Positions 1 to 6,531 of a stretch of 8,376 nucleotides of DNA are shown piece after piece; position 1 is the stretch's first letter; each line of letters opens with the position of its first letter. The notes under the pieces are model-generated. The model did no database searches and was not told the origin of the DNA. It saw only the letters and a list, made by a program, of their open reading frames with translations. The stretch spans positions 1 to 8,376 of the forward strand of contig JAFGLK010000114.1 in NCBI GenBank assembly GCA_016928125.1, given 5' to 3'. A program made the position numbers and the translations under genes. This stretch comes from Anaerolineae bacterium. Its GTDB lineage: Bacteria > Chloroflexota > Anaerolineae > UBA1429.

Positions 1-503
1 CCAATCGAGATGCGCGGCTCGAACTCGGTCACGTCAGGCCCGCCCAGACCTGCATGGAAGATGCGCACCACGCTCCAGCCAGCCTCCAGAATCTGGGTGA
101 CATTGGCGATCAGCTCCTCAGTCGAACCGCTACGCGTCGTGGCAAAGGTATCCACATAGTCGCGGTGCCTGCCGCCCATGAGTTGGTAGCAGGGGACGCC
201 CAACGCCTTGCCGGCGATATCGTAAAGGGCGATGTCGATCGCCGCCTGCGCGGCCAGGAGCGCACGACCGCCCTCAAAGTACTGGCTGCGATACATCTCC
301 TGCCACAGGGCGCCCCTGCGCATGGGGTCGCGGCCGATCAGCCACTCGCGATAGTGCTGCACGGCACCCTTCATGGCCAGATCGCGGGTGGAGAGGCCGC
401 CCTCGCCCCAACCCTCGAGGCCTTCGTCGGTCTCGACCTTGACGATGAACTGGTTCTTGCCGCCGGCGGGCAGAGAGAAGGTCTTGATGTCGGTGATCTT
501 CAT
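1..503 (-). CDS. Mandelate racemase/muconate lactonizing enzyme family protein (sugar-acid dehydratase-like), 5' part only
   Basis: The ATG at 503-501 opens a frame that stays open to the window edge, giving 167 residues of a protein usually near 370-400. An AAAGGAG SD (519-513) lies 9 nt upstream and fixes the start. Residues 1-120 form the enolase-superfamily N-terminal capping domain: the start MKITDIKTF, then VKVETDEGLEGWGE at 21-34. Residues 85-110 match the MR/MLE family signature (AIDIALYDIAGKALG, then YQLMGG). Barrel strands begin near 118. Family members abstract the proton alpha to a carboxylate with Mg2+ help, and most bacterial ones dehydrate sugar acids to 2-keto-3-deoxy acids. 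The catalytic barrel residues lie outside the window, so dehydratase versus racemase and the substrate cannot be decided. The resemblance to galactonate/rhamnonate dehydratases is general only. It is divergent from the 726-4028 operon and probably co-regulated with it. Predicted cytoplasmic. Confidence 0.92.
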   Translation of the reverse strand, partial: MKITDIKTFSLPAGGKNQFIVKVETDEGLEGWGEGGLSTRDLAMKGAVQHYREWLIGRDPMRRGALWQEMYRSQYFEGGRALLAAQAAIDIALYDIAGKALGVPCYQLMGGRHRDYVDTFATTRSGSTEELIANVTQILEAGWSVVRIFHAGLGGPDVTEFEPRISI

Positions 504-547
504 GTGAGGTGACTCCTTTGGACGTAGGTGTGTGAAGCGAACCGCTA

Positions 548-561
548 TGACAACGTTGACA
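548..561. promoter_or_regulatory. Near-palindromic operator candidate (LacI-family-like)
   Basis: TGACAACGTTGACA is symmetric around a central CG. The core CAACGTTG (551-558) is a perfect palindrome and the outer TG/CA pairs also match; only the third pair (A/A) breaks symmetry. LacI/GalR-type regulators of sugar operons commonly bind such 14-16 bp palindromes with a central CG. It lies 45 bp upstream of the dehydratase start and about 40 bp upstream of the putative -35 of the plus-strand operon, where one regulator could control both. No regulator gene is in the window. The assignment is inferred from symmetry and position. Confidence 0.45.
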
Positions 562-601
562 TGATGCACGAATCGAGCGAGGAATGCAAGACGCCCCCCG
601 C

Positions 602-630
602 TTGACAAATGGCACGACACGCTTTACGAC
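602..630 (+). promoter_or_regulatory. Putative sigma-70-type promoter of the aldolase-kinase-SDR operon
   Basis: A perfect TTGACA -35 hexamer (602-607) is followed after 17 bp by TACGAC (625-630), a weak -10 that matches TATAAT at three of six positions. Transcription starting near 637 would leave a leader of about 90 nt before the ATG at 726. The -35 and spacing are good and the -10 is poor, so activation or a different sigma preference is possible. Confidence 0.45.
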
Positions 631-652
631 TCTGGTCGTGGAGTCCCGATCA

Positions 653-680
653 GGCCCTCGGAGGGGCCCGTGTACCCTCC
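653..680 (+). promoter_or_regulatory. GC-rich leader with alternative hairpins and a CCCTCC that can pair with the SD
   Basis: In the presumed leader, GGCCCTC (653-659) can pair with GAGGGGCC (661-668, one extra G). Alternatively GGAGGG (660-665) can pair with CCCTCC (675-680). The same CCCTCC is also complementary to GGAGGG at 715-720, the SD of the aldolase-like gene. These pairings exclude one another. High GC content makes chance pairing common, so this is only a possible translational control element. Confidence 0.25.
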
Positions 681-714
681 TTGGGCCAGGCGGGCGTCGC
701 AAGCCATCTGATGT

Positions 715-719
715 GGAGG
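715..719 (+). promoter_or_regulatory. Ribosome binding site that decides the aldolase-like start
   Basis: GGAGG, within a GGAGGGGG run, sits 6 nt before ATG 726. The longer reading from ATG 609 would overlap the -35/-10 region and add 39 residues with no family similarity, so 726 is preferred. Confidence 0.8.
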
Positions 720-725
720 GGGACC

Positions 726-1592
726 ATGGCCCGTGTCAAGGCGTGCGAGATCTATCGTCGGGCGCGCGAGGGGGGATATGCGATCGGCGGCTTTTGCGCG
801 GAGAACCTCGAGATGGTCCAGGCCATCGTCGGGGCGGCCGAGGACACTCGCTCTCCCCTTGTGCTGATGCTGTGGCAGGAGGATATCCTGGCGGTTGGGC
901 CAGGCTACCTGGAGCAGATCGCCCTCTATGCCGCCGAGCGCAGCAGCGTGCCCGTGGCGCTGATGGTGGACCATGCCTCCTCCCTGGCCTTCTGCCTGCA
1001 GTGCATGCTCAATGGCCACACGGGGTTGATGATCGACGCGTCCCATCTCCCGCTGGCTGAGAACATCCGCCTGACCAGACAGGTGTGCGAGCTGGCGCAT
1101 CTCGCCGACGTGCTGGTGGAGGGGGAGCTGGGAACGGTTCGCCGCAGCTTTGAATCGGAGGGCGCCTACGCCCAGCAGGCCGTCATGACCGAGCCCGACC
1201 AGGTTCCCCGTTTCGTGGCCGAGACCGGCGTGGACGCCCTGGCAGTGTCGATCGGAACCGAGTCGGGCATCCCGGAGGTGGCGCCGCTCCTCGATCTGGC
1301 CCGCCTTGAGCGCATTGCCGAGGTGACCGATGCCTACCTGGTGCTCCACGGAGGCTCTGGCACGCCCGACGAGGCGATCCGCGAGTTGGTGCGTGCGGGC
1401 ATGACCGCCATGCGCTTCGCCAGCGCCCTGCGGGTAACCTTCCTCGATGCGGTGGAGCGGGCCAGGGCGGAGCTGGGGCGCGCCTATCCCGACACGCGCC
1501 GGATCTATGGCCCGGCGCGGGATCGCGTGCGCTCGCTGGTGGCCGGCTATATGCGCGCCCTGGGCTGCGCTGGCCAGGCTGATCGCTGGTAG
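726..1592 (+). CDS. Class II (zinc) fructose/tagatose-bisphosphate aldolase-family protein with altered active site
   Basis: This 288-residue protein has the length of the KbaY/GatY group and aligns with E. coli KbaY almost without gaps, so residue numbers coincide. Class II aldolases cleave ketose (bis)phosphates into DHAP and an aldehyde using Zn2+. Retained residues are Asp82 (catalytic acid) and His83 (zinc) in MVDHASS, MIDASHLPLAEN at 102-113, the EGELG segment at 132-136, and His208 (zinc) with GGS 209-211 in LHGGS. Lost residues are the zinc ligand His180, where GTxHG reads GTESG (Ser180), and the DHAP-binding Asn230, where the NVAT motif reads RFAS (Arg230). The Asn of the N-terminal FN motif is also Cys24. 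The protein may bind metal differently, act on a non-DHAP substrate, or not be an aldolase. It is the first gene of the operon, 24 nt before the kinase, and shows no signal peptide or frameshift. The fold is certain; the activity is not. Confidence 0.92.
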   Translation: MARVKACEIYRRAREGGYAIGGFCAENLEMVQAIVGAAEDTRSPLVLMLWQEDILAVGPGYLEQIALYAAERSSVPVALMVDHASSLAFCLQCMLNGHTGLMIDASHLPLAENIRLTRQVCELAHLADVLVEGELGTVRRSFESEGAYAQQAVMTEPDQVPRFVAETGVDALAVSIGTESGIPEVAPLLDLARLERIAEVTDAYLVLHGGSGTPDEAIRELVRAGMTAMRFASALRVTFLDAVERARAELGRAYPDTRRIYGPARDRVRSLVAGYMRALGCAGQADRW

Positions 1593-1616
1593 AGGCACAC
1601 ACTGGAGGCAGGGACC

Positions 1617-3194
1617 ATGGAGCGCGATCTGTTGGTGGGTTTGGATCTGGGCTCGGGCGGCGCCAAGGCCGCGGTGTTTGATCGGACGGGCGAGATCGTC
1701 GCCCTGGCCCAGGAGGAATACGCCTTTGATCGTCCAAGGCCCGGGATCTCTGAGATCGCCGCGGAGGACGTGTGGGCGCGAGCCTGCGCCGTGCTGCGGA
1801 AGGTGACGGGCCATGTTGGCCTGTCCGCCGAACGCATCGCCGGGGTGGGTCTGTCAGTCATCGGCGAGACGGGCCTGCCCCTCGATGAGCAGGGTCGGCC
1901 GCTAGCGCGCGCCATCGAGTCGATGGACACGCGCGAGGCGGGCTATGCGCGCTACGTGGGTTGGTGGCAGGAGCGCTTTGGCGCCGAGGCGATCTTTGCC
2001 CGCACCTCCTATCCCCTCAACGCCCTGGCGACGGCGATCAAGATCCTCTGGTGGAAGGAGAACTGCCCCGATCTCTACCGCCGCGCCGTCAGGTTCGCCA
2101 CCTTCCAGGACTATGCGGTCTGGCAGCTCTGCGGCCGCCCAGCGATCGACTATTCAATGGCCTCGCGCACCATGCTGTTTGATGTCGCCCGCAAGCGCTG
2201 GATCCCCGAGTACCTCGACGTGCTGGGCCTTGAGGCCAGTCGCTTCTCCAGCCCGGTGGAGGGCGCCACGCTGGTCGGCCTCGTGACCGCCGCCGCGTCC
2301 GCGCTGACCGGGCTGCCAGAGGGCACGCCGGTGGTGCCGGGCGCTCACGACCAGGCCTGCGCCGCCCTCGGCGTCGGGGTTGTCCGGCCGGGTGTCGCCG
2401 CCGATGGCACGGGCTCGGTCGAGGCGATCGTGGTTCCCACGCGCGAGCCCATCACCTCGCCGGAGATGCTCGCCGTGGGGCACGGCAGCCAGTGCCATGT
2501 GCGCGGCGATCTTTACCTGGCCATCGGCTTTCATCTCGCGGCTGGCAGCCTGGTACGCTGGTATCGCGACCAACTCGGCGAGTCCGAGCAGCAGCGGGCG
2601 GCCGCGTCGGGCGAGGATGCCTATGACCTGCTCACCGCTGCGGCGAGCGGGTCGCCGCCCGGCGCCAACGGCCTGCTGGTGTTGCCGCACATCTCCGGCG
2701 GGGGCACAGGGCGCTCTCCGGCGCTCAATGCCGTCTCGCGAGGGGTCCTCATCGGGCTGCACATCGGCCACACCAAGGCGGACCTGACCCGCGCCGTGTT
2801 TGAGGGCGTCACCTACGAGGCACGCCATATCATCGCGAGCATGGAGCAGGGCGGCATCCCCATCAGCGAACTGGTGGTCACCGGCGGCGGGGCCAGGTCG
2901 CCCTTCTGGCTGCAGCTCAAGGCCGACATCACCCAGAGGCGCGTCGTCGTGCCGGCGGTCACGGAGGCATCGCTTCTGGGCGCCGCCATGCTGGCCGGCC
3001 TCGGTGCCGGGGTGTACGGCGATCTCGAGGAGGCCGCGGCCGCGTGCTGTCGGGTGCGCGCTACCTACGAGCCCAACGTGGCCCTGCGCGACACCTACGA
3101 CGGGCTGTTCGCAGTTTATGAGGACCTCTATCCTGCCGTGATCGGCCTGAACGGGCGGCTGGCAGCCCTGGCCCAACGCCAAAGCGCGGAGTAG
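1617..3194 (+). CDS. FGGY-family carbohydrate kinase (xylulokinase-like)
   Basis: This is a full-length 525-residue FGGY kinase (family about 490-530). Family members transfer the ATP gamma-phosphate to a sugar or polyol hydroxyl in the cytoplasm. The N-terminal domain carries the phosphate-1 loop LDLGSGGAKAAVFD (9-22; Asp10, Lys17), a sugar-contact MDTR (103-106) and an FGGY-signature-like AIKILWWKEN (140-149). The hinge holds the catalytic base Asp245 in GAHDQ (242-246) and a DGTGS phosphate loop (263-267). The C-terminal domain has FEGVTYEARHI (395-405) and the adenosine motif GGGARSPFW (423-431). The GER segment usual in xylulokinases reads SGGGTGRSP (360-368), so the substrate may differ from xylulose. 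The ATG follows GGAGG (1604-1608) by 8 nt and lies 24 nt after the aldolase-like stop, so the two are probably cotranscribed. Alternatives include an L-ribulose, erythritol or deoxy-sugar kinase. Confidence 0.93.
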   Translation: MERDLLVGLDLGSGGAKAAVFDRTGEIVALAQEEYAFDRPRPGISEIAAEDVWARACAVLRKVTGHVGLSAERIAGVGLSVIGETGLPLDEQGRPLARAIESMDTREAGYARYVGWWQERFGAEAIFARTSYPLNALATAIKILWWKENCPDLYRRAVRFATFQDYAVWQLCGRPAIDYSMASRTMLFDVARKRWIPEYLDVLGLEASRFSSPVEGATLVGLVTAAASALTGLPEGTPVVPGAHDQACAALGVGVVRPGVAADGTGSVEAIVVPTREPITSPEMLAVGHGSQCHVRGDLYLAIGFHLAAGSLVRWYRDQLGESEQQRAAASGEDAYDLLTAAASGSPPGANGLLVLPHISGGGTGRSPALNAVSRGVLIGLHIGHTKADLTRAVFEGVTYEARHIIASMEQGGIPISELVVTGGGARSPFWLQLKADITQRRVVVPAVTEASLLGAAMLAGLGAGVYGDLEEAAAACCRVRATYEPNVALRDTYDGLFAVYEDLYPAVIGLNGRLAALAQRQSAE

Positions 3195-3242
3195 ACCGGA
3201 GAGAAGCCAAGGCACGGCGGTGTCAGCGAGGGAGGGTGGAGC

Positions 3243-4028
3243 ATGGCTGGACAACTGGACGACCGGGTCATTCTGCTGACCGGCGCAAGCCACGGCATCG
3301 GCGAGGCGCTGGCCTGGGGGCTGGCTCGTGAGGGCGCCGATTTGGTCATCGTCTCGCGCCATCAACGCGAGGTCGAGGCGCTGGCGACCGAACTGAGCCA
3401 GCTGGGCAGCGAGGTGTTGCCGCTGGCGGCCGACGTCTCGCAGCGCGACCAGGTCGAGGCCATGGTTGAGGCGGCGCTCGGTCATTTCGGCCGCATCGAC
3501 GTGCTGATCAACAACGCCGGCATCCAGGGGCCGCCTGGCCGGGCCTGGGAGGTCGATCCAGACCAGTGGGTGCGCACCATCCAGGTCAACCTGGTAGGCG
3601 CTTTCCTGTGCTGCCGGGCGGTGTTGCCCTCCATGGTGGCCCGCCGCCAGGGGACGATCATCAACGTGTCATCGGGCGCCGGACGCAACCCGATGCCGAA
3701 CTACAGCGGATACTCGGCCTCCAAGGCGGGCGTGACGCATTTCACGCGCACGCTGGCCGAGGAGACCAAGGCCTTGGGCATCAACGCGAACGCCATCGGC
3801 GTGTGGGGCGTGACGCGCCTCTGGCATCAGGTGGCCACCGATGGGGCCCCTGGAGGGCCGCGCAGCCAGGGCGTAGCGGAGATGCTCCGCAGTGGCATCA
3901 GACCTCAGCCGCAGGAGAACGTGGCGCTGGTCGTCTTTCTGGCCTCGCCCGCCGCGCGCCACATCACCGGCCAGTACATCGAGGCGAACAGCCTGCCCGA
4001 CTGCCTGATCGCCCAGCGCGAGGGATGA
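3243..4028 (+). CDS. Short-chain dehydrogenase/reductase (SDR), classical type
   Basis: This 261-residue classical SDR is an NAD(P)-dependent oxidoreductase and, given its operon, probably a polyol or sugar dehydrogenase. The Rossmann cofactor loop is TGASHGIG (13-20). It is followed by DV at 64-65, NNAG (90-93), Asn116, catalytic Ser144 in INVSSGAG (140-147), and YSASK with Tyr157 and Lys161. The tetrad Asn-Ser-Tyr-Lys is therefore complete. The usual PG of the NAxxPGxVxT motif after the active site is replaced: residues 183-192 read ANAIGVWGVT. This segment lines the nicotinamide and substrate-lid region, so the change may reflect an unusual substrate. The C-terminus ends HITGQYIEANS, typical of the family (ITGQ). 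GGAGGG (3231-3236) lies 6 nt before the ATG. It is the last gene of the operon, 48 nt after the kinase. The substrate is unknown. Confidence 0.93.
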   Translation: MAGQLDDRVILLTGASHGIGEALAWGLAREGADLVIVSRHQREVEALATELSQLGSEVLPLAADVSQRDQVEAMVEAALGHFGRIDVLINNAGIQGPPGRAWEVDPDQWVRTIQVNLVGAFLCCRAVLPSMVARRQGTIINVSSGAGRNPMPNYSGYSASKAGVTHFTRTLAEETKALGINANAIGVWGVTRLWHQVATDGAPGGPRSQGVAEMLRSGIRPQPQENVALVVFLASPAARHITGQYIEANSLPDCLIAQREG

Positions 4029-4055
4029 GGCTCGCGGGGGATGTCGTCATATAGC

Positions 4056-4160
4056 TCACAGGACCGGGCTGCGATGGATCGCGGCGCCATCCCAGACGAT
4101 CAGCAGTCTGCCCGAGGTGTGGCGCATCAGGTGTCTGGGAGAGCGTATCACGTCAGGCCC
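4056..4160 (-). pseudogene. Fragment of an IS630-family transposase (DDE domain)
   Basis: Read on the minus strand, 4160 to 4059 gives 34 codons between stops, including HLMRHTSGRLLI and the core GRLLIVWDGAAIHRS. This matches the DDE strand of IS630/Tc1-type transposases (typically HLLRH...GKLLVIWDGxPIHRS), with the second catalytic Asp in VWDG. The frame is interrupted by TGA at 4058-4056 and by a stop upstream at 4163-4161. I could not follow the rest of the transposase in flanking frames, and no terminal inverted repeats are evident. It is therefore a decayed remnant in the convergent intergenic spacer. TCCCAGAC (4090-4097) and GTCTGGGA (4133-4140) form an 8-bp inverted repeat inside it, probably by chance. 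Confidence 0.65.
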
Positions 4161-4185
4161 TCAGTCGCTTTCTTTGGCTGCCCTC

Positions 4186-4203
4186 CATGCCTCTCCTGGC
4201 ATG
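4186..4203. terminator. Short hairpin between convergent genes, weak terminator candidate
   Basis: CATGCC (4186-4191) and GGCATG (4198-4203) form a perfect 6-bp stem with a 6-nt loop, 20 nt beyond the stop of the minus-strand molybdoenzyme. In the plus direction it is followed by TCTCGATTTAG, only mildly T-rich. In the minus direction no T tract follows. It could weakly end either convergent transcript. Confidence 0.3.
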
Positions 4204-4222
4204 TCTCGATTTAGGGCCCAGC

Positions 4223-6319
4223 TCAGCCGAGGCGGGCCACCTGCACCAGCGTGGAGTGGGTACGCGAGCCCTGGCTCGGCTGCGTCGGTTCGGTGGTCGT
4301 CAGCACATTCGCGCTTCCGGCCACGTCGGTGCCGTCGGCATCGAAACTGGGCCACTGCCCCTGAAGCAAGCAGACCACCCCGCCCATGATGGCGTCTGTG
4401 ACACGTGCCCTGATCTTGGTCCGGCCCCGATCGTTGTACACCAGAATCTGCTGCCCGTCCTCGACCCCGCGCTCGACGGCGTCCCGGGGATGGATCCACA
4501 GGACCTGTTCCTCTTGCTCCCGGAACCAGGCAAGGTTGGCGTTCGTCGAGTTGATCCTGTATCGGGCGTGGGGCGTTACCATGCGCAGCGGATAGCACGA
4601 ATCATCAGGGAGAATCCGGCAGGTGGGGATGTCCGCAAAGCCCGTTTGGGCGTAGGTGTCCGAGGCGATCTCGATTTTGCCCGAAGGTGTGGTGAGGGGA
4701 TGCGTCTGTGGGTCCGCGATAAAGGTAGAGAGCCCCACCCGCAGATGCTCACCGCCATCATAGATCCCAGTCCGTCGAAACTCCTTCGGGTCGTCCACCT
4801 CGGACTCTTCGATGAGGCGCTCGATCCACTGGGTGGCGGTCAGACCTTCGGAGAACGCGTCACCGAAACCCAAGCGCGTTGCCAGGTCCCAGAGGATGTC
4901 ATAGTCGTTGCGAGACTGGTGCACAGGGGCGATCGCCTGGCCGGAGTAGAAGAGATAGTTCTCTCGCCCCCCCATGACGTCCTCACGTTCCAGGAACGTC
5001 GTCGTCGGAAGGACCACATCGCAGTACCGCGCCGTAGGCGTGAGAAAGCTGTCATGGCACACGGAGAACTCGACGGCCTGAAAGGCCTGAATGCTCTTGC
5101 GCACATCGCTGCCCTGGCTGATGTAGTTGCCGCCCATGTTATAGATCACGCGGATATCCGACGGGTATCCGCCCTCGCGACCGTCCAGAACGGCATCCGC
5201 CCAACGGTAGACCGGCACGCCCACACAGTCGGCAGCCGCTGGTACAGCAATCGTCCCTAGCCGAGGTCCCGGGAGCCCAGACGCCACGGCGCCGGAGCCA
5301 CCTGGAATACCCACGTTTCCTGTGGCGACCTGCAGCGCTATGGCCATTCGGGTGGCCTCCTCTCCGCCAACGGTCCGTTGGATCGAGAGCCCTGGCAGAA
5401 GGGCCGCGGGCTTGGAGGAGCCGTAGACTCGGGCCAGGCGAACAATCATATCCTCCGATGTGCCGCAGACCGTCGAGGCCCAGCGAGGATCCAGTGCCTG
5501 CCCGCCATCGGAGCCCAGGATGTAGCGCTCCAGCTTGTCAAAGCCCACGCTGTACTTGGCCACGAACTCGCGATCGACCATCCCTTCAGTGATCAACACA
5601 TGGAGCACGCCCGCCATGAGGGCGCTATCGGTCCCTGGGAACACCGGGATCCACTCGGTGGCCAACTGCTCTACAGTGCGCGAGCGTCGCGGGTCAATGA
5701 CGATAACGGGCACTCCTTCGCCCTTGACTCGCCGAATCCAGCTCTCGGTCTCGCAGCCAAACCGGGTGTCGACGATATTTGCCCCCCACAGAATGAGGAG
5801 ACGGGAGAACTGGAGCGTGGCCGGGTCGATTCCCTTGGGGCTGCTGCCGTACACGTGAGCCGCCGCATAGGTCGCGGCTTGGGAGCTATAGCTGCCGGTT
5901 ATGTCAGTGAACCCTCCCAATCCGCTGAGGAAGCGACGGTTGAGCAGGGACGTGTGATGAAGAGCTCCCCTGCACGCACCGCTTCCGCCTAGCCGGATCA
6001 CTGAACGTGCCCCGTAGGCCGCCTTGGCGGCGCTGAGGCGTTCGGCTACATAGTCCAGAGCCTCATCCCATCCGACCTCACGGAACATCCCGGAACCACG
6101 CTCTCCGGTCCTGATAAGGGGCTGTGTCAGCCGATCGGCGGCATAGACGACTCGGGGCATCTGGTACCCACGCGCACAGCCGTGCATCATCGGCCCCTTG
6201 AGCGGATTGTCGCTCATCCTGACCAGTCTCCCGTCCTCAACGTGAGCCAGGAGAGGGCAACCGGCGATGCAGTCACGGTTGCAGGACACGGGAACCGTTC
6301 TCGTCTCCGGTCTGGACAT
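4223..6319 (-). CDS. Molybdopterin-dependent oxidoreductase, DMSO reductase family catalytic subunit (cytoplasmic)
   Basis: This 698-residue protein belongs to the DMSO-reductase (Mo/W-bis-MGD) family, slightly shorter than DmsA. Near the N-terminus CNRDC...C...C (Cys13, 17, 21 and 48; C-x3-C-x3-C-x26-C) forms a 4Fe-4S site. Next come the GWDEALDYV segment (83-91), GSYSSQ (142-147) whose Ser145 is the likely molybdenum ligand by analogy with DmsA, and ILWGANIVDTR (176-186). LPTTTFLERED follows in the second half, and a C-terminal dinucleotide-binding domain ends GSANVLTT...THSTLVQV. Such enzymes reduce S- or N-oxides or related acceptors, or oxidise substrates. The specific reaction is unknown. 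The mature domain starts at once: there is no twin-arginine or hydrophobic leader, and no electron-transfer or membrane-anchor subunit adjoins it. The ATG at 6319 is preferred over GTG 6343 because of its SD. The frame is intact. Confidence 0.92.
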   Translation of the reverse strand: MSRPETRTVPVSCNRDCIAGCPLLAHVEDGRLVRMSDNPLKGPMMHGCARGYQMPRVVYAADRLTQPLIRTGERGSGMFREVGWDEALDYVAERLSAAKAAYGARSVIRLGGSGACRGALHHTSLLNRRFLSGLGGFTDITGSYSSQAATYAAAHVYGSSPKGIDPATLQFSRLLILWGANIVDTRFGCETESWIRRVKGEGVPVIVIDPRRSRTVEQLATEWIPVFPGTDSALMAGVLHVLITEGMVDREFVAKYSVGFDKLERYILGSDGGQALDPRWASTVCGTSEDMIVRLARVYGSSKPAALLPGLSIQRTVGGEEATRMAIALQVATGNVGIPGGSGAVASGLPGPRLGTIAVPAAADCVGVPVYRWADAVLDGREGGYPSDIRVIYNMGGNYISQGSDVRKSIQAFQAVEFSVCHDSFLTPTARYCDVVLPTTTFLEREDVMGGRENYLFYSGQAIAPVHQSRNDYDILWDLATRLGFGDAFSEGLTATQWIERLIEESEVDDPKEFRRTGIYDGGEHLRVGLSTFIADPQTHPLTTPSGKIEIASDTYAQTGFADIPTCRILPDDSCYPLRMVTPHARYRINSTNANLAWFREQEEQVLWIHPRDAVERGVEDGQQILVYNDRGRTKIRARVTDAIMGGVVCLLQGQWPSFDADGTDVAGSANVLTTTEPTQPSQGSRTHSTLVQVARLG

Positions 6320-6327
6320 GGATGAAG

Positions 6328-6335
6328 CTCCTTCC
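6328..6335 (-). promoter_or_regulatory. Ribosome binding site that decides the molybdoenzyme start
   Basis: On the minus strand GGAAGGAG is followed after 8 nt by ATG at 6319-6317. The in-frame GTG at 6343-6341 lies upstream of this SD and has no comparable site, so translation most likely begins with MSRPETRT. Confidence 0.8.
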
Positions 6336-6481
6336 TGCGTCACCTGTCGTCGACGGCCTGGACCAACCAGCTGATGGTATATTCGTCCCTGAGATTGGGT
6401 GATGCCGCCCCTGGCACTGGCAGCCTGCCTTGGTCAATGATACGCCTGAATCCGCCAGTCGCCACGACTCCCGCGTCCTCA

Positions 6482-6499
6482 GGCGCCACTTCTGGCGCC
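6482..6499. repeat. Perfect 7-bp inverted repeat with 4-nt loop
   Basis: GGCGCCA (6482-6488) and TGGCGCC (6493-6499) are exact reverse complements around CTTC. No T tract follows on either strand, so it is not a standard terminator. It lies about 160 nt upstream of the molybdoenzyme start and could fold in its leader if transcription begins upstream. Confidence 0.5.
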
Positions 6500-6531
6500 A
6501 TCGGGGTCCGGCCAGGGCAGCTCCTTCCCCG

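Noticed and set aside
609..725. 39-residue N-terminal extension of the aldolase-like protein from ATG 609
   Set aside because: It would begin inside the -35/-10 region and matches nothing in the family. ATG 726 has a strong SD and gives the normal family length.
624..1814. Long minus-strand open frame of 396 codons opposite the aldolase-like and kinase genes
   Set aside because: Antisense shadow caused by high GC. It overlaps two well-supported genes and has no recognisable domain or SD.
2154..3485. Minus-strand open frame of 443 codons opposite the kinase and SDR
   Set aside because: It is antisense to conserved coding sequence, crosses gene boundaries and its translation has no family features.
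4074..4214. Small plus-strand open frame in the convergent spacer
   Set aside because: It has no SD and no recognisable product. It overlaps the transposase fragment on the other strand, which explains the DNA better.
4187..5260. Plus-strand open frame of 357 codons opposite the molybdoenzyme
   Set aside because: Shadow of the intact, motif-rich minus-strand gene.
6320..6343. GTG 6343 as the start of the molybdoenzyme
   Set aside because: A GGAAGGAG SD lies between it and ATG 6319 at ideal spacing for the latter.
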